Part shown: positions 33,540 to 45,176 of the stretch, in pieces
How the letters are laid out: each line of letters begins with the position of its first letter
Position numbering within the stretch: position 1 is the first letter of the stretch
DNA from: Burkholderiales bacterium
Lineage (GTDB): Bacteria; Pseudomonadota; Gammaproteobacteria; Burkholderiales; Burkholderiaceae_C
DNA length: 49,986 bases
Assembly (NCBI GenBank): GCA_017302655.1
Contig: JAFLDE010000022.1
Location: 1 to 49,986 of the forward strand
Reading direction: 5' to 3'
Made by a program: the position numbers and the translations under genes
The notes under the pieces: model-generated
What the model was told of the DNA's origin: nothing
What the model saw: only the letters and a program-made list of their open reading frames with translations
Databases searched by the model: none

Positions 33540-35702
33540 ATGTCCGCCGAGTCCCCCCAGCCCATGACCTCAGCCGAAAGAGACCTGGAGAGGTGGGAAG
33601 CTGCCGCGACCCGTGGCGGCCAAAGCCTGGAGTCGCTGAAGTGGCAGACCCCTGAAGGTCTCACCGTCCGCCCGCTCTATACGGCGGCGGACGCGGCGGA
33701 GCTGCCTCACGCCGACACCTTGCCAGGGTTTGCGCCCTTTGTGCGCGGGCCTCAAGCCACGATGTACGCGGTGCGACCTTGGACGATCCGGCAATACGCC
33801 GGCTTCTCGACCGCCGAGGAAAGCAATGCCTTTTATAGAAAGGCGCTGGCGGCCGGCGGGCAGGGGGTTTCCGTGGCTTTTGATCTCGCCACGCACCGCG
33901 GCTACGACAGCGACCACCCGCGCGTGGTCGGCGACGTCGGCAAGGCCGGGGTGGCGATCGACTCGGTCGAGGACATGAAGATCCTCTTCGACGGCATCCC
34001 GCTCGATCAGGTCTCGGTGTCGATGACGATGAACGGCGCGGTGCTGCCGGTGCTGGCCGGCTATGTGGTAGCGGCCGAGGAGCAGGGCGTGCCGCCCGCC
34101 AAGCTGTCCGGGACCATCCAGAACGACATCCTCAAGGAGTTCATGGTCCGCAACACTTACATCTACCCGCCGGAACCTTCGATGCGGGTGATCGCGGACA
34201 TCATGGCCCACACGGCCGCCGAGATGCCGAAGTTCAACAGCATCTCGATCTCCGGCTATCACATGCAGGAGGCCGGCGCCAACCAGGCGATCGAGTTGGC
34301 GTTCACCTTGGCCGACGGCATGGAGTACGTGCGCACCGCGATGAAGCGCGGGTTGGCGGTGGACAGTTTCGCGCCGCGCCTGAGCTTCTTCTTCGCGATC
34401 GGCATGAACTTCTATCTGGAAGTCGCCAAGCTGCGCGCCGCCCGCCTGCTCTGGTGCCGGATCATGAAGGCCTTCGGGGCGAAGGATCCCAAGAGCCTGA
34501 TGCTGCGCACGCATTGCCAGACCTCGGGCTGGAGCCTGACCGCGCAGGACCCGCACAACAACATCGTGCGCACCACCATCGAGGCGATGGCCGCGGTGTT
34601 CGGCGGCACGCAGTCGCTGCACACGAACAGCTTCGACGAGGCGATCGCGCTGCCCACCGAGTTCAGCGCCCGCATCGCGCGCAACACCCAGCTGATCCTG
34701 CAGGAAGAGACGCACATCACGAACGTCGTCGACCCCTGGGGCGGCAGCTACATGATGGAGTCGCTGACCCAGGAGCTGGCCGACAAGGCCTGGTCCATCA
34801 TCCAGGAGGTCGAGGGCCAGGGCGGCATGACCCAGGCCGTGGCCAGCGGCTGGGCCAAGCTGCAGATCGAGGCCAGCGCCGCGCAGAAGCAGGCGCGCAT
34901 CGACTCGGGCGCCGATGTCATCGTCGGCGTCAACAAGTACAAGCTGGCCAAGGAAGACCCGGTCGAGGTGCTCGAGGTCGACAACGTCAAGGTGCGCGAG
35001 CAGCAGGTCGCGCGGCTGGCGCATATCAAGGCCAGCCGTGACAGTGCGGCGGTGAAGGCGGCGCTGGATGCGCTGATCGCTGCCGCCAAGTCGGGCGAGG
35101 GCAATCTGCTCGCGCTGTCCATCCAGGCCATGCGCGTGCGCTGCACGGTGGGGGAGGTGAGTGATGCACTGGAATCCGTGTTCGGCCGCCACCGCGCCGA
35201 CATCCACAAGGTGAGCGGCGTCTACGCCGGCGCTTACACGGCCGAGGCCGAGTGGAAAGCGCTGCAAGCCGAGGTTGCCGGCTTCGAGTCCGAGACCGGT
35301 CGCCGCCCGCGCGTGATGATCGCCAAGCTCGGCCAGGACGGCCATGACCGCGGCGCCAAGGTGGTGGCCACGGCCTTTGCCGACCTCGGCTTCGATGTCG
35401 ACATCGGCACCCTGTTCCAGACCCCCGAGGAATGCGCGCGCCAGGCGATCGAGAACGACGTCCACGCGGTCGGCGTGTCGACCCTGGCTGCCGGTCACAA
35501 GACCCTGGTGCCGGCCATCATTGCAGAGCTGAAGAAGCAAGGTGCCGACGAGATCATCGTCTTCGTCGGCGGCGTGATCCCGGCGCAGGATTACGACTTC
35601 CTCTACGCCCAGGGTGTGAAGGGCATTTACGGGCCCGGCACCGCGATCCCCGATTCGGCCCGCGACGTGCTCAAGCACATCCGCGCCGCGGTGGCCGGCT
35701 GA
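33540..35702 (+). CDS. scpA: methylmalonyl-CoA mutase (single-chain)
   Basis: B12-dependent isomerisation of (R)-methylmalonyl-CoA to succinyl-CoA, the last step of propionyl-CoA assimilation. The protein has 720 residues: the TIM-barrel substrate domain ([70 protein letters not shown]) and the C-terminal cobalamin-binding domain. That domain has DGHDRG (the DxHxxG lower-ligand His), GVSTLAAGH and VFVGGVIP. Size fits the homodimeric ScpA/large-chain type without a separate small subunit. The ATG has a GGAG ribosome site seven bases upstream. The stop TGA and the meaB ATG share one base. Confidence 0.97.
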   Translation: MSAESPQPMTSAERDLERWEAAATRGGQSLESLKWQTPEGLTVRPLYTAADAAELPHADTLPGFAPFVRGPQATMYAVRPWTIRQYAGFSTAEESNAFYRKALAAGGQGVSVAFDLATHRGYDSDHPRVVGDVGKAGVAIDSVEDMKILFDGIPLDQVSVSMTMNGAVLPVLAGYVVAAEEQGVPPAKLSGTIQNDILKEFMVRNTYIYPPEPSMRVIADIMAHTAAEMPKFNSISISGYHMQEAGANQAIELAFTLADGMEYVRTAMKRGLAVDSFAPRLSFFFAIGMNFYLEVAKLRAARLLWCRIMKAFGAKDPKSLMLRTHCQTSGWSLTAQDPHNNIVRTTIEAMAAVFGGTQSLHTNSFDEAIALPTEFSARIARNTQLILQEETHITNVVDPWGGSYMMESLTQELADKAWSIIQEVEGQGGMTQAVASGWAKLQIEASAAQKQARIDSGADVIVGVNKYKLAKEDPVEVLEVDNVKVREQQVARLAHIKASRDSAAVKAALDALIAAAKSGEGNLLALSIQAMRVRCTVGEVSDALESVFGRHRADIHKVSGVYAGAYTAEAEWKALQAEVAGFESETGRRPRVMIAKLGQDGHDRGAKVVATAFADLGFDVDIGTLFQTPEECARQAIENDVHAVGVSTLAAGHKTLVPAIIAELKKQGADEIIVFVGGVIPAQDYDFLYAQGVKGIYGPGTAIPDSARDVLKHIRAAVAG

Positions 35703-36658
35703 TGCTGGGCGAACTGGCCAGCCGTCGCGGCCTGGCCAAGGCGATCACGCTGCTGGAGAGCAGCCTGCCGGCGCACCGCGCCGCGGCCGACGCCCTGCTC
35801 ACACGCGCGCTGCCGCACAGCGGTGGCGCGCTGCGGCTCGGCCTGTCCGGTGTGCCGGGCGTGGGCAAGAGCAGTTTCATCGAGGCCCTGGGCCTGCAGC
35901 TGATCGCGCAAGGCCACCGCGTCGCCGTGCTCGCTGTCGACCCCAGCTCCTCGGTGTCCGGGGGCTCCATCCTCGGCGACAAGACGCGCATGGAGCGATT
36001 GGCTTTGGCGGAGGGCGCCTTCATCCGCCCCAGCCCCAGCCGCGGCGTGCTCGGCGGCGTGGCCTCGCACACGCGTGAGGTGATGCGCCTGGTCGAAGCC
36101 GCCGGCTACGACGTCGTCATCGTCGAGACCGTGGGCGTCGGCCAGAGCGAGGTCGCCGTGGCCGGCATGACCGATTGCTTCTGCCTGCTGCAGCTGCCGA
36201 ACAGCGGCGACGAGTTGCAGGCGATCAAGCGCGGCGTGATGGAATTGGCCGACTTGGTGGTCATTCACAAGGCAGACATCGACAAAGCGGCGGCCACGCG
36301 GGCACAGGTGCAGATCGTGTCCAGCTTGCGCCTGCATGGCCAGGGGCACGGACCATCGGGCGCCGCCTGGGTGCCCGAGGTGCTGCAGGCCAGCAGCCAG
36401 ACGGGCGAGGGCGTACCCGAAGTTTGGGCAGCGGTGCAACGTCACCAGCAGGCCATCGACCACGACGCGCGGCGCCATCGGCAAGACCTCGCCTGGCTGC
36501 ACGAGCGCGTGCAGGACGGCCTTCGCCACGCGTTCCAAACCCGCCTGGGCCATCGTTTGCCCGACATCGAGGAGCAGGTGCGCGCCGGTACGCTGGCTGC
36601 CAGCACCGCTGCTCGCCAACTGCTTCAGGAATTCTTAGGAGATCCGCACCATGGATGA
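35702..36658 (+). CDS. meaB: methylmalonyl-CoA mutase-associated GTPase MeaB
   Basis: G3E-family GTPase chaperone that gates cobalamin loading and protects the mutase from inactivation. A 318-residue protein. Walker A is [33 protein letters not shown] is the ArgK/MeaB signature, and ETVGVGQSE (switch region) and [12 protein letters not shown] (base-specificity motif) follow. It is translated directly after scpA (TGATG) and its end overlaps pccB by eight bases, so the operon is very compact. The former name ArgK (arginine kinase) is misleading. Confidence 0.95.
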   Translation: MLGELASRRGLAKAITLLESSLPAHRAAADALLTRALPHSGGALRLGLSGVPGVGKSSFIEALGLQLIAQGHRVAVLAVDPSSSVSGGSILGDKTRMERLALAEGAFIRPSPSRGVLGGVASHTREVMRLVEAAGYDVVIVETVGVGQSEVAVAGMTDCFCLLQLPNSGDELQAIKRGVMELADLVVIHKADIDKAAATRAQVQIVSSLRLHGQGHGPSGAAWVPEVLQASSQTGEGVPEVWAAVQRHQQAIDHDARRHRQDLAWLHERVQDGLRHAFQTRLGHRLPDIEEQVRAGTLAASTAARQLLQEFLGDPHHG

Positions 36659-38183
36659 CATTCAGAAGTTGCTCGAGGCCAAGCGCGCCGCGGCGCGCCT
36701 AGGCGGTGGCCAGAGGCGCATCGACGCCCAGCACAAGAAGGGCAAACTGACAGCCCGCGAACGGCTGGAGTTGTTGTTCGACCAGAACAGCTTCGAGGAA
36801 TGGGACATGTTCGTGCAGCATCGCTGCGTGGACTTCGGCATGGACGAACAGCACATCCCCGGCGACGGCGTGGTGACCGGCTACGGCACCATCAATGGTC
36901 GGCTGGCGTTCGCCTACAGCCAGGACTTCACGGTCTTCGGCGGCGCGTTGTCCGAAGCCCATGCCGAGAAGATTTGCAAGGTCATGGATCAAGCCATGAA
37001 GGTCGGCGCGCCGGTCATCGGACTGAACGACTCGGGTGGGGCGCGCATCCAGGAAGGCGTGGCGTCCTTGGGTGGCTATGCCGAGGTCTTCCAGCGCAAC
37101 GTGCTGGCCAGCGGGGTCATTCCGCAGATCAGCCTCATCATGGGTCCGAGTGCCGGCGGCGCGGTCTACAGCCCTGCAATGACCGACTTCATTTTCATGG
37201 TGAAGGACAGCAGCTACATGTTCGTCACCGGCCCAGAAGTGGTGAAGACCGTCACCCACGAGGAAGTGACCGCCGAGGAACTGGGCGGCGCGAGCACGCA
37301 CACCAGCCGCAGCGGCGTGGCCGACCTGGCGTTCGAAAATGACGTCGAGGCGTTGCTCATGCTCCGTCGCTTCTTCAACTACCTGCCGCTCTCCAACCGG
37401 GAGAAGCCGCCGATCCGCCCGAGCGGCGACCCGGCTGGCCGTGTGGACGAGTCGCTGGACACCCTGGTGCCATCCAATCCCAATCAGCCCTACGACATCA
37501 AGGAGCTGATCACCAAGATGGTGGACGACGGCGACTTCTTTGAACTGCAGCCCGAGTATGCGAAGAACATCGTCATCGGCTTCGCTCGCATGGAAGGGGC
37601 CACGGTGGGTATCGTTGCCAATCAGCCGCTGGTGCTGGCTGGCTGCCTGGACATCAAGAGCTCGATCAAGGCGGCGCGCTTCGTACGGTTCTGCGACGCC
37701 TTCCACATCCCTGTGGTGACCCTGGTCGATGTGCCCGGTTTCATGCCTGGCACCTCGCAGGAATACGGCGGCATCATCAAGCACGGTGCCAAGCTGCTCT
37801 ACGCCTACGCGGAAGCGACTGTTCCCAAGATCACCGTGATCACCCGCAAGGCCTACGGTGGTGCCTACGACGTGATGGCCTCCAAACACTTGCGTGGCGA
37901 CGTCAATTTCGCTTGGCCGAACGCCGAGATTGCGGTGATGGGTGCCAAGGGGGCCGTGGAGATCATCTTCCGCGAGGACAAAGGCGACCCCGAGAAGCTG
38001 GCCGCCAGCGAAGCGGAATACAAACGCCGCTTCGCCAACCCCTTCGTGGCGGCGGAGCGAGGCTACATCGATGACGTCATCCAGCCGCACGAGACGCGCC
38101 AGCGCATCTGCCGCTCTCTGAAGATGCTGAAGGACAAGAAGCTAGAGAACCCGTGGCGCAAGCACGGCAACATTCCCCTGTGA
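36651..38183 (+). CDS. pccB: propionyl-CoA carboxylase, beta (carboxyltransferase) subunit
   Basis: Carboxyltransferase that moves CO2 from carboxybiotin to propionyl-CoA, giving (S)-methylmalonyl-CoA. 510 residues with the crotonase-fold duplicated domains: [97 protein letters not shown] and [18 protein letters not shown]. The length is typical (about 510). It has an AGGAGA ribosome site upstream of the ATG and overlaps meaB. Context with scpA and pccA makes propionyl-CoA rather than acetyl-CoA the substrate. Confidence 0.95.
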   Translation: MDDIQKLLEAKRAAARLGGGQRRIDAQHKKGKLTARERLELLFDQNSFEEWDMFVQHRCVDFGMDEQHIPGDGVVTGYGTINGRLAFAYSQDFTVFGGALSEAHAEKICKVMDQAMKVGAPVIGLNDSGGARIQEGVASLGGYAEVFQRNVLASGVIPQISLIMGPSAGGAVYSPAMTDFIFMVKDSSYMFVTGPEVVKTVTHEEVTAEELGGASTHTSRSGVADLAFENDVEALLMLRRFFNYLPLSNREKPPIRPSGDPAGRVDESLDTLVPSNPNQPYDIKELITKMVDDGDFFELQPEYAKNIVIGFARMEGATVGIVANQPLVLAGCLDIKSSIKAARFVRFCDAFHIPVVTLVDVPGFMPGTSQEYGGIIKHGAKLLYAYAEATVPKITVITRKAYGGAYDVMASKHLRGDVNFAWPNAEIAVMGAKGAVEIIFREDKGDPEKLAASEAEYKRRFANPFVAAERGYIDDVIQPHETRQRICRSLKMLKDKKLENPWRKHGNIPL

Positions 38184-38194
38184 GTGAGGCGACC

Positions 38195-40246
38195 ATGTTC
38201 AAGAAGATCCTGATCGCCAACCGTGGCGAAATCGCCTGCCGCGTCATCGCGACCGCTCGCCGTCTGGGTATTCAAACGGTTGCCGTCCACTCCGAGGCCG
38301 ACGCCCGCGCCCGCCATGTCGAGTTGGCGGACGAAGCGGTCTGCATTGGCCCACCGCCCAGCCGGCAGAGCTATCTGCTGGGCGACAAGATCATCGAAGC
38401 CGCCAAGGCCACCGGCGCCCAGGCCATCCACCCTGGCTATGGCTTCCTGTCCGAGAACGAGGACTTCGCCCGGCGCGTCGAGGAAGAGGGCTTGGTGTTC
38501 ATCGGCCCCAAGCACGGCGCCATCGCGGCCATGGGCGACAAGATCGCTTCCAAGAAGCTGGCCCTGCAGGCCGGGGTGAACACCATCCCAGGCCACAACG
38601 AGCCCATCCTGAGCGCTGAAGAGGCGGTGGCCATTGCGCACAAGATCGGCTACCCGGTCATGCTCAAGGCCAGTGCCGGCGGCGGGGGCAAGGGTTTGCG
38701 GGTGGCGCACAACGACAAGGAGTGTGCGGAGGGCCTGGTCAGCTGCTGCAACGAGGCCAAGAACAGCTTCGGCGATGACCGCGTGTTCATGGAGAAATTC
38801 ATCGAGCAGCCGCGGCACATCGAAATTCAGGTGTTGGCGGATGCGCACGGCCGTGCCCTGTACCTGTGGGAGCGCGAGTGCTCGATCCAGCGCCGGCACC
38901 AAAAGGTGATCGAGGAAGCGCCTTCACCTTTCATCAGCGAAGCCACGCGCAAGGCGATGGGCGAGCAAGCCGTGCAACTGGCCAAGGCGGTGGGCTACCA
39001 AAGTGCGGGCACGGTGGAGTTCGTGGTCGGCAAGGACCAGGGCTTTTACTTCCTGGAAATGAACACCCGGCTGCAGGTCGAGCACCCGGTCACCGAGTGC
39101 ATCACTGGTTTGGACCTGGTCGAGTGGATGCTGCGCATCGCGGCCGGTGAGAAGCTGAGCCTGCAACAGTCCGAGCTCAAGCGTGATGGCTGGGCGATGG
39201 AATGCCGCATCAATGCCGAAGACCCGTATCGCGGCTTCCTGCCGTCCACGGGCCGCCTCGTGCGCTATCAGCCGCCCGCTGCCGATCTTGTGCAGGGCGA
39301 GGCGTCGTCGGGTCTGGGCGTGCGCGTCGACACCGGCGTGTTCGAGGGCGGCGAGATTCCGATGCACTACGACTCGATGATCGCCAAGCTCATCGTGCAC
39401 GGGACCGACCGCGCCGACGCCATTGCCCGCATGCGCGAGGCGCTGAATGGCTTTGTGATCCGCGGCATTGCCTCCAACATTCCTTTCCAGGCCGCGCTAC
39501 TCGCCCACCCGGACTTCCAAACGGGGAACTTCGACACAGGCTTCATCGCCCGCCACTGGCCGCAGGGCTTCACGGCCGAGTCAGTGACGCACGAGGACCC
39601 AGACTTTCTTGTGGCGCTCGCCGCCTTTGTGCGGCGCAAGACGCGGGAGCGTGCCGTGGGCATCAGCGGCCAGCTGCCCGGCCACGAGGTGGGTCTGGAC
39701 AACAAGCTGATCGCCATCACCCACCTCGGGGAAGGCAACCAGTTGCGTCAGCAGGTGCGCGTCGTCGAGACCCCGGGCCGCGCCGGCGTGGCGCGCATCC
39801 TCGTGGACGGCAAGTCCTACGAAATCGAGTGCCACTCGCGCCTGATTGATGTGCGCCTGAGCGGTACCGTGAACGGCCGTGCCTTTGTCGCTCAAGTTGA
39901 GCGCGGCATGGCCAAGAACCCACTGGCGTTTCGCTTGCAGCACCTGGGCAAATCGGTCGAAATCACCGTGCTGCGGCAACGGCACGCCGAGCTGCAGGCG
40001 CTGATGCCGTACAAGGCTCCGCCCGACACCAGCAGCCTGCTGCTGTCCCCGATGCCAGGCCTGCTCGTGCAACTGGCCGCTGGCGTGGGCCAGAAGGTGC
40101 AGGCGGGTGAGCGTCTGGCGGTGATCGAAGCGATGAAGATGGAGAACGTGCTGTTTGCAGCACAGGACGTGACCATTGCCGAGGTGCTGTCCAAACCCGG
40201 TGAGTCGCTCAGCGTGGACCAGCCCATCCTGAGGTTTGAGCGATGA
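38195..40246 (+). CDS. pccA: propionyl-CoA carboxylase, alpha (biotin carboxylase/BCCP) subunit
   Basis: ATP-dependent carboxylation of biotin; partner of PccB. It has 683 residues: biotin carboxylase N-domain ([15 protein letters not shown]), ATP-grasp ([31 protein letters not shown]-like segment), the C-domain ([21 protein letters not shown]), a BT interaction region and a C-terminal biotinyl domain with the biotin lysine in EAMKMEN. ATG 38195 is chosen because the carboxylase strand begins two residues later; an in-frame ATG at 38153 lies inside pccB. Its stop overlaps the next gene (ATGA). Confidence 0.95.
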   Translation: MFKKILIANRGEIACRVIATARRLGIQTVAVHSEADARARHVELADEAVCIGPPPSRQSYLLGDKIIEAAKATGAQAIHPGYGFLSENEDFARRVEEEGLVFIGPKHGAIAAMGDKIASKKLALQAGVNTIPGHNEPILSAEEAVAIAHKIGYPVMLKASAGGGGKGLRVAHNDKECAEGLVSCCNEAKNSFGDDRVFMEKFIEQPRHIEIQVLADAHGRALYLWERECSIQRRHQKVIEEAPSPFISEATRKAMGEQAVQLAKAVGYQSAGTVEFVVGKDQGFYFLEMNTRLQVEHPVTECITGLDLVEWMLRIAAGEKLSLQQSELKRDGWAMECRINAEDPYRGFLPSTGRLVRYQPPAADLVQGEASSGLGVRVDTGVFEGGEIPMHYDSMIAKLIVHGTDRADAIARMREALNGFVIRGIASNIPFQAALLAHPDFQTGNFDTGFIARHWPQGFTAESVTHEDPDFLVALAAFVRRKTRERAVGISGQLPGHEVGLDNKLIAITHLGEGNQLRQQVRVVETPGRAGVARILVDGKSYEIECHSRLIDVRLSGTVNGRAFVAQVERGMAKNPLAFRLQHLGKSVEITVLRQRHAELQALMPYKAPPDTSSLLLSPMPGLLVQLAAGVGQKVQAGERLAVIEAMKMENVLFAAQDVTIAEVLSKPGESLSVDQPILRFER

Positions 40247-40695
40247 ATCGCCCTTTCCGCATCCTCGGACTGCAGCAGATCGCCATCGGCGGCATGGACA
40301 AGCAGCGACTCAAGACGCTGTGGGTCGACCTGCTGGGAATCCCCGTCACCGGTACGTTCAAGAGCGAGCGCGAAAACGTTGATGAGGACATCCTGACCCT
40401 GGGCGAGGGCAGGGCAGCGGTCGAGATCGACCTGATGCAGCCGCTCGACCCCGAAAGAAAGCCGGCGGTGCAGGCCACGCCGCTGAACCACATCGGTCTG
40501 TGGGTCGATGACCTGCCGGCCGCCGTGCAATGGCTGGAGGCCCAGGGCCTGCGCTTTGCACCGGGCGGCATACGCCGCGGTGCGGCCGGTCACGACATCT
40601 GCTTTGTGCACCCCAAGGGCAACGAGCAGTTTCCGGTGAGTGGCGAAGGCGTGCTGATCGAACTGGTGCAGGCGCCGCCCGAACTGTGCGCCTGA
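40243..40695 (+). CDS. VOC/glyoxalase-like protein, candidate methylmalonyl-CoA epimerase
   Basis: A 150-residue vicinal-oxygen-chelate protein. By position it should be methylmalonyl-CoA epimerase, which links the S-product of propionyl-CoA carboxylase to the R-substrate of the mutase. Three of four metal-ligand positions of that family have plausible counterparts (E61, H83 in [12 protein letters not shown]140 in LIELVQ). The first, normally His, is Gln here (Q12 in GLQQIAIGG). It may therefore be a divergent epimerase or another VOC enzyme. It overlaps pccA by four bases. Confidence 0.7.
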   Translation: MNRPFRILGLQQIAIGGMDKQRLKTLWVDLLGIPVTGTFKSERENVDEDILTLGEGRAAVEIDLMQPLDPERKPAVQATPLNHIGLWVDDLPAAVQWLEAQGLRFAPGGIRRGAAGHDICFVHPKGNEQFPVSGEGVLIELVQAPPELCA

Positions 40696-42002
40696 TCGCC
40701 CTGGCCCTGCTGCTCTTGCCCACCTGGGTGCAGGCCTGGGGGAATCACGCGCTGCTCAGCTATCGGGCCTTCGAAGGGATGCCCGAAGTCGCGCAAGCCG
40801 CGCCGGTGCGCGTGGAGCCGCTCGACGACTTCCTGCGCGCGCAGGAGTCTCGCCTGGTGAACATGCTCGACGCCCAGGAAGCCTGGGCCCGGCGAGAGAT
40901 TCGCGCCTACGCACCACGCCCTGATGCGCTGCGCTTCACCCCGCAGCCAGGCGATGCGGAGCGTCGCGCAGCGTTTCTGCGGGCGCTGCGCCTTTCTCCA
41001 CATGCGGCCTTTGCGCTGTTCGTGCAGCCCGATCCGCGCCGACAGGGGCAGGTTGAGCAGGGCTTGATGCCGCATGAGCTCGTGAGCAGCGTGCCGCTCA
41101 GCAAAGGCGCTACCCAGCGTTTCCTGCCGCTCCAGACGGGCCAAGCGGTGGCGCCGCTGGCGGTGCTGGCCAGCGCCAGTGACGAGGCGGACTACGGCTA
41201 TGACATCGACCTCTTCGAGGACAACCGCGGCGCACCGGTTGGCTACGACTTCGGCCGACAGCCGTTCGGCAACCCAGCTCTGCGCATCAGCTCGCAGGCG
41301 CCCTTCCACATGGGTTTCTTTCACCAGGGGGCGGTGTTCAACACGCTGGCACCCGGCTTTGCCCGCACCTTTACCCAGTTGCGGATTCACCAGTACAGCA
41401 CGCTAGCGCAGCTGGCTTTCGAGACCGGTCACCGTTATTGGGGCTGGCGCTTTGCCGGGCTGGCGCTGCATTACCTTCAGGACCTCACCCAGCCCTACCA
41501 TGCCAGTGCCGCACCGGGCGAGCGCCTTAGTGGCATGCTTTGGGCAGAGTTGCTGGCCAAGCTGGGCTCGCCAGCTCGAAAACAGGGCTTGATCGTGCTG
41601 CAGAGCAACCGGCACTTCGTGCTGGAGAAGTATCAGACGCAGCTGGTCCTTGCGGCAGCGCTGGCTGGGCGAGATGACGGGCTGAACGAGCAGGCTCTGC
41701 GCGACATGAAGGCCGATGGGGCGTATCCGGCATGGCTTGCGCAGTACGCGCGTGATGTGGTGGCGGCGGAAGCGCATGCGTTGGGCCCAGAGACGGACAC
41801 CGCCATCGTGGTGGGGGCGCCCGCGCGCTACGTGACAGACCCGTCCTTTGACTTCGGCGCCACAGAAAGTGGGCTGGACTTGGATGCCGACATGCGCCGA
41901 CAGCTGCTGGCACAGCGTGAGGCGTTTCAAGCGGCCGTTGCACGCCTGCTGCGCAACTTTGGCGCACACAGCCGCAATGCGGTGCGCGGCATGTTGCGCT
42001 GA
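40686..42002 (+). CDS. secreted zinc phospholipase C / S1-P1 nuclease-like protein
   Basis: A 438-residue exported protein starting at GTG 40686, ten bases inside the VOC gene. The short signal peptide ends VQA and the predicted mature protein starts WGNH. In zinc-dependent phospholipase C and S1/P1 nucleases the N-terminal Trp of the mature enzyme is itself a zinc ligand. The core motif [13 protein letters not shown] (HxxxD-x-x-x-P-x-H) matches the same superfamily. The protein is longer than canonical members (about 250-290 aa), with additional regions of no recognised domain. The substrate is unknown. Confidence 0.72.
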   Translation: MRLIALALLLLPTWVQAWGNHALLSYRAFEGMPEVAQAAPVRVEPLDDFLRAQESRLVNMLDAQEAWARREIRAYAPRPDALRFTPQPGDAERRAAFLRALRLSPHAAFALFVQPDPRRQGQVEQGLMPHELVSSVPLSKGATQRFLPLQTGQAVAPLAVLASASDEADYGYDIDLFEDNRGAPVGYDFGRQPFGNPALRISSQAPFHMGFFHQGAVFNTLAPGFARTFTQLRIHQYSTLAQLAFETGHRYWGWRFAGLALHYLQDLTQPYHASAAPGERLSGMLWAELLAKLGSPARKQGLIVLQSNRHFVLEKYQTQLVLAAALAGRDDGLNEQALRDMKADGAYPAWLAQYARDVVAAEAHALGPETDTAIVVGAPARYVTDPSFDFGATESGLDLDADMRRQLLAQREAFQAAVARLLRNFGAHSRNAVRGMLR

Positions 42003-42092
42003 GTTACGCAAACCCAACCAAGTCAGACGCCTTTACGAACCAGCCTTGCCCATGATGCCGCGGTGCCGACAGGGGTCGGCGGGAGTCTGCTC

Positions 42093-42485
42093 ATGTGGGA
42101 CATGGTGTGGCAATGGGGCCTCCCGGGTGGCTTGGCGCTCGGCTTTGCGTTGGGCGTGGGCTTGGCAGTGATCGGCATGCAATGGCGAACTCGCCGCCAG
42201 CGCGAACGCGAGCGCCATGAGGCGCGCAAGCTCCATCGCAGCCTGCACAGCACGCAAGTACAGCTGGATCAAGCGCGCAAGAACGTCGAGGCACTTCAGG
42301 AAGAAGTGCTGGGCTGGCGACGTCGAGGCGCGCTGCAAAGCCACGTGCGCAGCAGTCGGGCACTGCCTGTCGCCACCACGCCGGCCGCCGAGGACTGGGT
42401 GATTGCGGCCTTGCTGGACGGCGATGCACGCGGCGGATCGCAAGAGGGCTTTGCCGACACGCAGGTGCTTCAAGTCGCACACTGA
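42093..42485 (+). CDS. small membrane-anchored coiled-coil protein, unknown function
   Basis: A 130-residue protein with one N-terminal transmembrane helix (about residues 8-30, GLPGGLALGFALGVGLAVIGM). A basic, heptad-patterned segment follows (RTRRQRERERHEARKLHRSLHSTQ, LDQARKNVEALQEEVL), likely a cytoplasmic coiled coil. I do not recognise a family. ATG 42093 has GGGAG eight bases upstream; a GTG at 42063 in the same frame is less convincing. The gene stands alone between the phospholipase-like gene and the LysR regulator. Confidence 0.6.
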   Translation: MWDMVWQWGLPGGLALGFALGVGLAVIGMQWRTRRQRERERHEARKLHRSLHSTQVQLDQARKNVEALQEEVLGWRRRGALQSHVRSSRALPVATTPAAEDWVIAALLDGDARGGSQEGFADTQVLQVAH

Positions 42486-42550
42486 GTCTTCCAGGACGCA
42501 AAGAGCCCCTCGAAAGCAGCTCCGTCCTTCTGAGAGGCGCAAAAAAGGCG

Positions 42551-42620
42551 GCTAGCCTTCGCGGTTTCAGTGGGTTTCGCGCTAGATTTGCCGAAATCTC
42601 CTCAAACCGCGAAAGGCTAG
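42551..42620. promoter_or_regulatory. nested inverted repeats upstream of the LysR gene
   Basis: GCTAGCCTTCGCGGTTT (42551-42567) is repeated in reverse complement at 42604-42620 with a single extra A in the second arm and without the terminal G/C pair. Between them is a smaller dyad AGATTT-GCCG-AAATCT (42583-42598). The right arm ends 9 bases before the LysR ATG. Position and symmetry fit a LysR-type autoregulatory operator, though a folded leader RNA is also possible. Confidence 0.6.
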
Positions 42621-42629
42621 AGTGCTGCC

Positions 42630-43607
42630 ATGCGTCTGGATCTGACCACTCTCCATTTGGTTCTGGCCATTGAGCGCACGCGTTCGATCACCGCCGGAGC
42701 CAAGGCCGAGCATCTCGCTTTGGCTGCCGCCAGCAAGCGCTTGGCGGACCTGGAACTGCGACTGGGCGTGAAGCTTTTTGAGCGTCGGGCTCGCGGCGTG
42801 GAGCCCACGGAAGCAGGGCGGGCCCTGGTGCGCCACATCCGCACCCTGCAAGCCAGCCTGCACGCGATGGAGTCGGAGGTCGTCGAATTCGCACGTGGCA
42901 TCAAGGGCCACCTGCGCATCGTCGCCAACGGCGGTGCCATCGCCGAATGCCTTCCGGCGGACCTGGCCGCGTTTTCGAATCGGCACCCGCAGATCCGCAT
43001 CTCGCTGGAAGACCTAACCAGCGCCGAGGTGCAGGCGGCCGTAGCCGAAGGCCGCGCGGATGTCGGCATCTTCACACCACCCATCCTCGACAACAGGCTG
43101 GACACGCGCTCCTATCGCTTCGCACGCTTGTCGGTGCTGGTGCCGCGCGGCCACGCGCTGTCCGCACAGGGTGCGGTGCGCTTCGCCGAGCTGCTGGACC
43201 ACGACCTCGTGGGACTGCACGCGGGAGCCGCCGCACAGGAAGTGATGCGCGAGCAGGCGGCCATGCTCGGTAAAACCTTGAAGGCACGTCTTCAGGTGCG
43301 CGGCTTTGACGCCATTGCCCAATTGGTGGAAGCCGGACTGGGCGTGGCCATCCTTCCGCAAGGGCCGGCCGAGCGCTTCGCACAAGTGTTTGCCGTCGAC
43401 CAGTTGACGCTTCAAGAGGTGTGGGCTGCTCGCGAATACCGCGTGGCCGTCCCCAAGCAACAGACCTTGCCCACCGTGGTGCAGCGCTTCGTGGATGCCC
43501 TGTGTCCCCCACAGGCGGCTGCCGCCACGGCAGCAGCGCTGGCCGCCGCGCAGGCCGGCAGCGCAGGCCGCAAACGCCAAGCTTCGAACCTAGAAGAACC
43601 CAACTGA
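42630..43607 (+). CDS. LysR family transcriptional regulator
   Basis: A 325-residue LTTR. The N-terminal winged helix ([54 protein letters not shown]) is followed by a substrate-binding domain ([40 protein letters not shown]). Its stop overlaps the leuC start (TGATG), so it is co-transcribed with the leucine genes, unlike most LTTRs, which are divergent. Regulation of leuC and its own promoter is likely; the effector might be a leucine-pathway intermediate, as for LeuO/IlvY-type regulators (inference). The C-terminal 30 residues are Ala-rich and low complexity. Confidence 0.93.
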   Translation: MRLDLTTLHLVLAIERTRSITAGAKAEHLALAAASKRLADLELRLGVKLFERRARGVEPTEAGRALVRHIRTLQASLHAMESEVVEFARGIKGHLRIVANGGAIAECLPADLAAFSNRHPQIRISLEDLTSAEVQAAVAEGRADVGIFTPPILDNRLDTRSYRFARLSVLVPRGHALSAQGAVRFAELLDHDLVGLHAGAAAQEVMREQAAMLGKTLKARLQVRGFDAIAQLVEAGLGVAILPQGPAERFAQVFAVDQLTLQEVWAAREYRVAVPKQQTLPTVVQRFVDALCPPQAAAATAAALAAAQAGSAGRKRQASNLEEPN

Positions 43608-45019
43608 TGACCGCTAAGACCCTCTACGACAAGCTCTGGGATGAGCACGTCGTTCGCACCGAGTCCGATGGCACTGCACTGCTCTACATCGATCGGCACT
43701 TGGTGCATGAAGTCACCAGCCCGCAGGCTTTTGAAGGCTTGGCGCTGGCGGGCCGGAAGGTGTTCCGCATCGCCGCCAACTTGGCGGTCAGTGACCACAA
43801 CGTGCCTACCACCGATCGTGCATCCGGCATCGCCGATCCGGTCAGTCGTCTTCAGATCGAGACCCTGGATGCCAACTGTGACCGCCACGGCATCCGGCAG
43901 TTCAAGATGAACGACCTGCGGCAGGGCATCGTGCATGTCATCGGCCCGGAGCAGGGCGCCACGCTGCCAGGCATGACCGTGGTGTGCGGTGACAGCCACA
44001 CCAGCACGCACGGCGCATTTGCGGCGCTGGCGCATGGCATTGGTACGTCCGAAGTCGAGCATGTTCTCGCGACGCAGACCCTGGTGGCCAAGAAGGCGAA
44101 GAACATGCGCGTCATGGTGACCGGCCGCTTGCAGCCCGGCGTCGGCGCCAAGGATCTGGTGCTGGCCATCATCGGCCGCATCGGCACCGCCGGCGGCACC
44201 GGCTACACCATCGAGTTCGCAGGCTCAGCCATTGAAGCCCTGAGCATGGAAGGCCGCATGACGGTGTGCAACATGGCCATCGAGGCCGGTGCGCGAGCTG
44301 GTCTGGTGGCGGTGGACGAAACGACCATCGCCTACCTGCAGGGCAGACCGCTGGCGCCGGTCGATGCCGAATGGGAGCAGGCAGTGGCCTACTGGCGCAC
44401 CCTGAAGAGCGACCCTGACGCGGTGTTCGATGCTGAAGTCAAGCTCGACGCCAGCCAGGTCCTGCCGCAGGTGAGCTGGGGCACCAGCCCCGAGATGGTG
44501 TTGCCCATCGACGCATTCACTCCAGAGCCCGCACGCGAGCAAGACGCGGTGCGTCGCGATGCCGCTCAGCGTGCCTTGTCCTACATGGGTTTGCAGCCTC
44601 ACCAACGCATCGCCTCCATCGCGCCTGACAAGGTCTTCATTGGCTCCTGCACCAACAGCCGCATCGAAGATCTGCGCGAGGCGGCCTCCGTGGTGCAGCG
44701 CATTGGCGGGCGCATTGCAGCCAGCGTGAAGCTGGCTCTGGTTGTGCCGGGCTCAGGCTTGGTCAAGGCGCAGGCCGAAGCTGAAGGTCTGGATCGCGTG
44801 TTCCGCGACGCCGGATTCGAATGGCGCGAGCCGGGCTGCTCCATGTGCCTGGCCATGAATGCCGACCGGCTGGAGGCCGGCGAGCGCTGCGCCAGCACCA
44901 GTAACCGCAATTTCGAAGGACGCCAAGGCGCAGGCGGGCGCACCCATCTGGTCAGCCCTGCCATGGCGGCTGCTGCGGCCATGAAAGGCCGCTTCGTTGA
45001 CGTGCGCCAGTACGCTTGA
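43607..45019 (+). CDS. leuC: 3-isopropylmalate dehydratase large subunit
   Basis: Aconitase-family isomerase of leucine synthesis (2-isopropylmalate to 3-isopropylmalate), acting with LeuD. 470 residues with [12 protein letters not shown], the substrate and cluster motifs [40 protein letters not shown] and [10 protein letters not shown] (the three [4Fe-4S] cysteines) and [16 protein letters not shown] at the C-terminus. Length normal. ATG chosen at the TGATG overlap with the LysR gene. Confidence 0.97.
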   Translation: MTAKTLYDKLWDEHVVRTESDGTALLYIDRHLVHEVTSPQAFEGLALAGRKVFRIAANLAVSDHNVPTTDRASGIADPVSRLQIETLDANCDRHGIRQFKMNDLRQGIVHVIGPEQGATLPGMTVVCGDSHTSTHGAFAALAHGIGTSEVEHVLATQTLVAKKAKNMRVMVTGRLQPGVGAKDLVLAIIGRIGTAGGTGYTIEFAGSAIEALSMEGRMTVCNMAIEAGARAGLVAVDETTIAYLQGRPLAPVDAEWEQAVAYWRTLKSDPDAVFDAEVKLDASQVLPQVSWGTSPEMVLPIDAFTPEPAREQDAVRRDAAQRALSYMGLQPHQRIASIAPDKVFIGSCTNSRIEDLREAASVVQRIGGRIAASVKLALVVPGSGLVKAQAEAEGLDRVFRDAGFEWREPGCSMCLAMNADRLEAGERCASTSNRNFEGRQGAGGRTHLVSPAMAAAAAMKGRFVDVRQYA

Positions 45020-45044
45020 GCCTTTCAGATTTGGAAGGAATCCC

Positions 45045-45176
45045 ATGACCCGCTTCGCCACTGCCCTCACGCTGTTCGCCGCGCTGATCCTGCTGAGTGC
45101 CTGCAACACCGTCCAGGGTGTCGGCAAGGATCTGAAGAAAGCAGGTGAAAAAATCGAGGAAGCCGCCAAGAAATGA
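45045..45176 (+). CDS. entericidin-like small lipoprotein
   Basis: A 43-residue lipoprotein precursor, [10 protein letters not shown]... with the lipobox LLSAC (lipid-modified Cys at residue 20), followed by [23 protein letters not shown], the amphipathic charged tail of the entericidin A/B (EcnAB) family. It is preceded by GGAAGGAA. The stop overlaps the leuD ATG by four bases. Its place between leuC and leuD is a conserved betaproteobacterial arrangement (recalled). Entericidins are envelope lipoproteins linked to stress-induced lysis in enterobacteria; the role here is unknown. Confidence 0.9.
   Translation: MTRFATALTLFAALILLSACNTVQGVGKDLKKAGEKIEEAAKK

Noticed and set aside
33570-35678. 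702-codon minus-strand open frame opposite scpA
   Set aside because: Shadow of a strongly conserved mutase gene with biased high-GC third positions; no recognisable protein.
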